DNA of 33,918 nucleotides from Chromatiales bacterium (lineage in GTDB: Bacteria > Pseudomonadota > Gammaproteobacteria > Chromatiales > Chromatiaceae): contig JANTHH010000003.1 in the NCBI GenBank assembly GCA_024762485.1, positions 1-33,918 of the forward strand, read 5' to 3'. Under the pieces are notes generated by a model. The model saw only the letters and a list, made by a program, of their open reading frames with translations, searched no databases and was not told the DNA's origin. A program made the position numbers and the translations under genes. This document shows positions 31,713 through 33,918 of the stretch, piece by piece. Each line of letters opens with the position of its first letter. Position 1 is the stretch's first letter.

Positions 31713-32894
31713 TCAGTCGATCACGGCAATGTCGCCCTGAAAATCGATGCTGATGCGGTCGCCGGCCACCGGGCGGAAGCAGTTGTTGGCGAAGGCCAGG
31801 TGCTCCGGGTGGTCGCGGTAGCTGTCCACCACCGCCGGGTGGCAGAACCGTAGGTTCCATGAAAAGCGATAGCGGGCATCCTCCTGCAGGGCTCGTCCGG
31901 TGAATACCTCGCGCACGCCGGGAATACGGGAAAGCACCCGGCGGCCCTCGGCCATCAATGCCGTCACGTCGGCAGCCTCGTCCAGATTGTAGATGATGGT
32001 GTGCTCCACCGGCTGCCAGGGCGTGCAGCAGGCCAGCAGGTCGGCGGCACGGTCGGCGGATCCCCAGACGTCGATGCAGCGTGCCATCTCGGCCCCCATT
32101 GCATCCTGGATGCCTGCCACCAGCTGGGTATAGCCCTTGCCGCCGGCGGTGGCATTGTTCCGGATGCGCTGACCGGCGGCATCGGCCAGGGCGGTGTAGT
32201 AGTTGATCTTGGTTACACCGTTGGCGATCAGCTGACTGAACTGATCGTCGGACAGGCCGGTGCCGCCATGGATCACCAGGGGAATGCCCACGGTCCGGTT
32301 GATCTCGGCCAAGCGGTCGAAGTCCAGGCGCGGTTCGCCGCGCATGCGCCCGTGTACGGTGCCAATGGACACGGCGAGGCAGTCCACCCCCGTCTGTTCC
32401 ACGAAACGGCGGGCATCGTCGGGTGCAGTGTAGATCACCTCGCCCGGATGCCTTTCGGCGTCCTCGCCTTCGACCCCGGCCACGTAGCCCAGTTCGGCCT
32501 CGACTGTGACACCGCAGCCATGGGCCATGGCGGCAACCTCGGCAGTGCGCTTCACGTTCTCATCGAAGGGCAGGGTGGAGGCGTCCACCATGACCCCGTT
32601 GCAGCCCAGATTGATGCCGCGCACCGCGGATGCCAGCGAGCTGCCATGGTCCAGATGGATGGCCACCGGCACGTTGCTGCGACGTGCGGCCGCCTCCACG
32701 GCCGGCATGGCCAGTTCGAAGTCGAAATAGCCGAAATGGGATTCGGCCAGACTGAGGATCACCGGTGACTGTTTCAGCTCGGCGGTCCGCATGATGGCGG
32801 CGAGGAAGTCCAGACTGACCAGGTCGAATGCCGGGATCGCGTAGTTGTGCTGGTAGGCATGTCTGAGCATGTCGGCCATGTTCACGAGTGCCAT
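31713..32894 (-). CDS. Class II ketose-bisphosphate aldolase fused to a C-terminal Dabb domain
   Basis: A 393-residue protein. Residues 1-285 form a zinc-dependent class II aldolase (FbaA/GatY/KbaY group). VAIHLDHGSS has the catalytic D82 and zinc ligand H83. VEAELGYVAG, AVSIGTVHGRM (second His) and IPLVIHGGTGLSDDQF (third His) complete the site, followed by GVTKINYYTAL. Residues 293-393 match the stress-responsive alpha/beta barrel (Dabb) fold: VEHTIIYNLDE, RIPGVREVFTGRAL, FCHPAVVDSYRDHPEHLAFA and a final beta strand. Plain family members stop near 285-305 residues, so this is a fusion. Substrate is uncertain. A GGAG ribosome site precedes the ATG at 32894. It is divergent from sbcB. Confidence 0.85.
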   Translation of the reverse strand: MALVNMADMLRHAYQHNYAIPAFDLVSLDFLAAIMRTAELKQSPVILSLAESHFGYFDFELAMPAVEAAARRSNVPVAIHLDHGSSLASAVRGINLGCNGVMVDASTLPFDENVKRTAEVAAMAHGCGVTVEAELGYVAGVEGEDAERHPGEVIYTAPDDARRFVEQTGVDCLAVSIGTVHGRMRGEPRLDFDRLAEINRTVGIPLVIHGGTGLSDDQFSQLIANGVTKINYYTALADAAGQRIRNNATAGGKGYTQLVAGIQDAMGAEMARCIDVWGSADRAADLLACCTPWQPVEHTIIYNLDEAADVTALMAEGRRVLSRIPGVREVFTGRALQEDARYRFSWNLRFCHPAVVDSYRDHPEHLAFANNCFRPVAGDRISIDFQGDIAVID

Positions 32895-33065
32895 GGTAAT
32901 TACTCCGGATACAGGGTGACGGCGTCAGTTTCGAACAAAACCAGCATAAGTAAAACGCGTTATTTATTATTCTGTCCACAGTTGTAGGTTTGCTTTTTGT
33001 CTGGCCCAAGCACCCCGGGCCGCCCGCCGGACTGGGGTATCATGGCTGGCGATTCCCAGGACGAG

Positions 33066-33918
33066 ATGACCGTGAAGACCCCCTCCTCTTTTTACTGGCA
33101 CGACTACGAGACCTGGGGCGCGGACCCGCGCCGCGACCGGGCGGCGCAGTTCGCCGGCATCCGCACCGACCTCGATTTCAACCCCATCGGCCAGCCACTG
33201 GTCATTTATGCCCGGTCGGCAGATGATTTTCTGCCCCAGCCCGGCGCCTGCATGGTCACCGGTCTCACCCCGCAGCAGTGTCTGCGCGAGGGCTTGCCCG
33301 AGGCCGAGTTCTTCCGTTTCATCCATCACGAACTGGCACGACCGGGGACCTGCTCGCTCGGCTACAACAGTATCCGTTTCGATGACGAGGTGACCCGCTA
33401 CGGTCTCTACCGCAACTTCTTCGACCCTTACGCGCGCGAGTGGCAGCACGGCAATTCCCGCTGGGACATGATCGACGTGGCGCGACTGACACGGGCGCTG
33501 CGTCCCGAGGGCATCGAGTGGCCCGAACGTGAGGAGGGTGTCACCAGCTTCCGGCTCGAGGATCTGACCGCCGCCAATGACATCGAGCACGAAGGGGCAC
33601 ACGATGCACTGTCGGATGTGCGGGCCACCATCGCCCTTGCACGGCTGATCCGCGAGAGGCAGCCGCGCCTTTATGACTTCGTCTTCAGCCACCGCGACAA
33701 GCAGGCAGTCGCCAGCCTGCTGGATGTCCGGGCGAAGCGACCGGTCCTGCATGTCTCCGGTAAATATCCTGCACGTCTCGGTCACATCGCCGCGGTGGTG
33801 CCGCTGGCCAAGCACCCGCGCAACCGCAACGAGGTGATCGTCTATGATCTGCGCGCAGATCCCACGGCGCTGCTGAGCCTGAGCGCAGACGAGATCCGCT
33901 CAAGGCTCTATACCCGCA
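33066..33918 (+). CDS. sbcB: Exodeoxyribonuclease I (3' end outside window)
   Basis: The first 284 codons of ExoI, a single-strand 3'-5' DNA exonuclease acting in mismatch repair and recombination. It follows E. coli ExoI closely: FYWHDYETWGADPRRDRAAQF (Exo I with D and E), DDFLPQPGACMVTGLTPQQ, SLGYNSIRFDDEVTR (Exo II), NFFDPYAREWQHGNSRWD, ALRPEGIEWPE and EGAHDALSDVRATIALA (Exo III). The frame is open to the window end. The start is either the ATG at 33066 (AGGA upstream, used here) or an in-frame ATG at 33042. The 171-bp gap to the divergent aldolase includes an AT-rich stretch at about 32,938-32,998 that probably holds promoters, but no clear boxes. Confidence 0.95.
   Translation, partial: MTVKTPSSFYWHDYETWGADPRRDRAAQFAGIRTDLDFNPIGQPLVIYARSADDFLPQPGACMVTGLTPQQCLREGLPEAEFFRFIHHELARPGTCSLGYNSIRFDDEVTRYGLYRNFFDPYAREWQHGNSRWDMIDVARLTRALRPEGIEWPEREEGVTSFRLEDLTAANDIEHEGAHDALSDVRATIALARLIRERQPRLYDFVFSHRDKQAVASLLDVRAKRPVLHVSGKYPARLGHIAAVVPLAKHPRNRNEVIVYDLRADPTALLSLSADEIRSRLYTR

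Overview
The window reads as a chromosomal segment of a GC-rich, flagellated gammaproteobacterium. The adjacent smc-zipA-ligA genes, the rpsP-rimM-trmD-rplS operon, a ccsA/ypjD-like gene divergent from ffh, and sbcB are typical of that class. Several genes resemble those of sulfur-oxidising or purple-sulfur-type lineages (Chromatiales relatives), but that placement is inference. I saw no tRNA, rRNA, CRISPR array, insertion sequence or prophage gene.

Layout. At 1-1,799 are the tail of a TPR-like gene and a leftward pair, queF and an FGGY sugar kinase. At 2,008-8,353 are rightward smc, zipA and ligA (chromosome condensation, division, DNA ligation). At 8,395-10,636 is a leftward L,D-transpeptidase followed by a MepK/YcbK-like endopeptidase, a maker and a breaker of 3-3 peptidoglycan cross-links. 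At 10,933-11,190 is a small TusA-family sulfur carrier.

The accessory heart is 11,282-26,041. A leftward series of tightly overlapping genes runs from flagellin 1 through a Maf-type flagellin glycosyltransferase (maf) and legB, legC, legG, legF, legI, a NeuD/PglD-type acetyltransferase and a PtmE-like CBS-guanylyltransferase. Together these read as a GDP-linked route to CMP-legionaminic acid (or a close nonulosonate), plus the enzyme that puts the sugar on flagellin. fliW sits between flagellin 1 and a second flagellin of opposite orientation, which is followed rightward by flaG, fliD, fliS and a fliT-like gene. Flagellin 1 has a near-perfect sigma-54 promoter with a 25-bp palindrome about 80 bp upstream. 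Flagellin 2 has a weaker sigma-28-like site next to a G5-A-G8 tract. The two flagellins are about 87% identical and inverted, and both promoters lie between them. Recombination between them would therefore exchange which promoter drives the glycosylation genes and which drives the cap/chaperone genes.

The last part (26,045-33,918) is housekeeping: a leftward ccsA/ypjD-like membrane protein; rightward ffh, a group-1 glycosyltransferase and rpsP-rimM-trmD-rplS ending in a strong terminator; a leftward class II aldolase fused to a Dabb domain; and the first 284 codons of sbcB, cut by the window edge.
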